Of a DNA stretch of 64,000 nt, positions 63,142 through 64,000 are shown piece by piece; position 1 is the first letter of the stretch, and each line of letters opens with the position of its first letter. The notes beneath the pieces are model-generated. The model saw only the letters and a list, made by a program, of their open reading frames with translations. It was not told the DNA's origin and did no database searches. The stretch is from Aristolochia californica. Lineage: Eukaryota; Streptophyta; Magnoliopsida; Piperales; Aristolochiaceae. The stretch is from positions 23,757,119 to 23,821,118 of the forward strand of contig JARWKL010000008.1 of assembly GCA_029961685.1 (NCBI GenBank), in the 5' to 3' direction. A program made the position numbers and the translations under genes.

Positions 63142-64000
63142 GGATCCATAGGTCATTTTCATCTTTAACTTGTTTCAAGCATGCATATCCATATTTAAAA
63201 CATGTGTAGATTTAATTCTTTCCCATAAAATTCAAATATATTAGGGTTGAACTAGTGGAATTTCGTAAACTTGGATAAAAAAACTTTTGTGTTCATTTTT
63301 GGTGTGTGAATAAATTTTCTTTACTTACATTTTGTTATTGTTTTAAATTTTATCCATGCATAACTCTAAAATTTTCACTTTGTTGTGATCAATTTGCGTT
63401 TTTATCAAAATTGTTTATGAGAAGAAGGGAAAGTGAAAAATAAAGTTTTGATTTAAGAAAAAAGTATACAACTAGAATGGAAATGCACAAATGTAGAGAG
63501 AGGTAATTCCAAAAAGTGTCTGTAATTTTTTGGGATTGTAAACTCTTTCTAGTTTTTATATATTGGGTTTCGCAATCGTCGAAAAAAGGGGGAGGCATGG
63601 GATTTTTAACTGATTGTTGACTCCCAATCCATATGTCATTTCTTACAAAAATATAGCCAGTATTGCTTGATAAATCACTTTACAATCATCTATGATTGTT
63701 GGGTCAGCTTTTTGTAAATGGGCAAAATAAAGAATTGTTTGAAACGGGTAAATATCCCACCGCACGCTTACATGAGAATTTAATGAGCATTTTTTATTCT
63801 CTTTAAAAGGTTTGGCCCTTTAAAAGGTTTGGATCCATAGGTCATTTGCATCTTTAACACGTTCCAAGCATCCATATCCATATTTAAAACATGTGAAGAT
63901 TTAAATCTCTTTCTTATAAAATTCCAAGCTATTAGGGTTGAACTAGCGAAATTTCCCAAACTTGATAACAAAATTTTTGTGTTCAATTGTTGTGAGTTAA
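63142..64000 (+). repeat. Start of the next hexamer (p1 and part of p2), cut by window end
   Basis: The unit from 63142 has the p1 states AAATTTTATCCATGCATAA and TTATGAGAAGAAGG and matches 41078 at an offset of about 22.06 kb. The unit from 63831 begins with p2 states (GAAATTTCCCAAAC, GAGTTAA at the window end). Just before it CTTTAAAAGGTTTGG is duplicated (63801-63815 and 63818-63832), a 17-bp slippage insertion. Confidence 0.75.

Larger units (their letters stand above)
1..64000 (+). repeat. Satellite DNA array, ~672 bp monomer, ~97 head-to-tail units
   Basis: The whole window is built of one monomer. Successive copies of the landmark GGATCCATAGGTCATTT lie 670-676 bp apart over most of the length (for example 3197, 3869, 4543; 9346, 10020, 10694; 60450, 61120, 61793). 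In order after the landmark a unit carries an ACATGTTT/AAACATGT inverted repeat, the palindrome AGATTTAAATCT, GAACTAGTGGAATTTCCC, an AT-rich segment, TTCACTTCGTTGTGATC, GATGAAGGGAAAGTGAAAA, TTCGCAATCGTCGGG followed by a G-rich tract, TTGACTCCCAATCCATAAG, the palindrome ACAATCATCTATGATTGT, and TTTGACTCGGGTAAATATC. All units point the same way; no inversion was seen. Units are clearly diverged from one another, so homogenisation is incomplete. No gene or transposon interrupts the array. A BamHI site (GGATCC) occurs about once per unit. Family name and species are not recognised. Confidence 0.98.

Noticed and set aside
1..64000. CRISPR array
   Set aside because: The repeat unit is ~672 bp with no short direct repeat and unique spacer structure and no cas genes; it is a eukaryotic-type satellite.
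1..64000. Retrotransposon or rDNA spacer origin
   Set aside because: No reverse transcriptase, integrase, LTR ends, target-site duplications, or rRNA sequence were seen in any unit. An ancient origin from such a source cannot be excluded but has no support here.

Overview
The window is one uninterrupted satellite DNA array. From base 1 to base 64,000 it consists of head-to-tail copies of a single AT-rich monomer of about 672 bp (most units 670-676 bp, about 30% G+C by eye), all in the same orientation. About 97 unit starts can be placed using a landmark, GGATCCATAGGTCATTTGCAT, or its degenerate form. Both window ends fall inside a unit, so the array continues on both sides. I found no protein-coding gene, tRNA, rRNA, CRISPR array, prokaryotic operon or recognisable transposon. 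The many 60-130 codon open frames, mostly on the minus strand, are the same stop-poor stretches of the monomer met again and again. This is eukaryotic constitutive heterochromatin, most likely centromeric or pericentromeric. The pattern of sequence decay at CpG sites suggests a genome with cytosine methylation (plant, vertebrate or a methylating invertebrate). I do not recognise the satellite family and cannot name the species.

Layout. 1-1966: three-plus units of a divergent subfamily (L), ending at a microhomology junction with a partial unit. 1967-9345: the main subfamily in loosely ordered units, with one short deletion and one ~122 bp partial duplication. 9346-16041: units with a trimeric order (~2.01 kb). 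16042-22417: dimeric order (~1.34 kb) with a 1.64 kb tandem segmental duplication (16042-17678 and 17679-19308). 22418-36368: mixed units, including a subtype marked by TATCCGTATTT and CTAATAATATTCC, plus several deletions. 36369-44427: two leading units, then two 5-unit blocks. 44428-57763: a tetrameric (D-A-B-C, ~2.65 kb) order with three copies, two carrying long poly-G runs. 57764-64000: a second copy of the 36.4-44.4 kb block about 21.4-22.1 kb away, here with a complete six-unit higher-order repeat (59104-63141) and the start of the next.

The interest lies in the array's evolution and possible centromere function. Several higher-order periodicities (2, 3, 4 and 6 units) lie next to one another. 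There is a clear case of complementary deletion derivatives of one hexamer, and many microhomology breakpoints. Most units carry a 17-bp motif that matches the CENP-B box core at up to 8 of 9 positions, and it overlaps a G-rich tract prone to expansion and loss.
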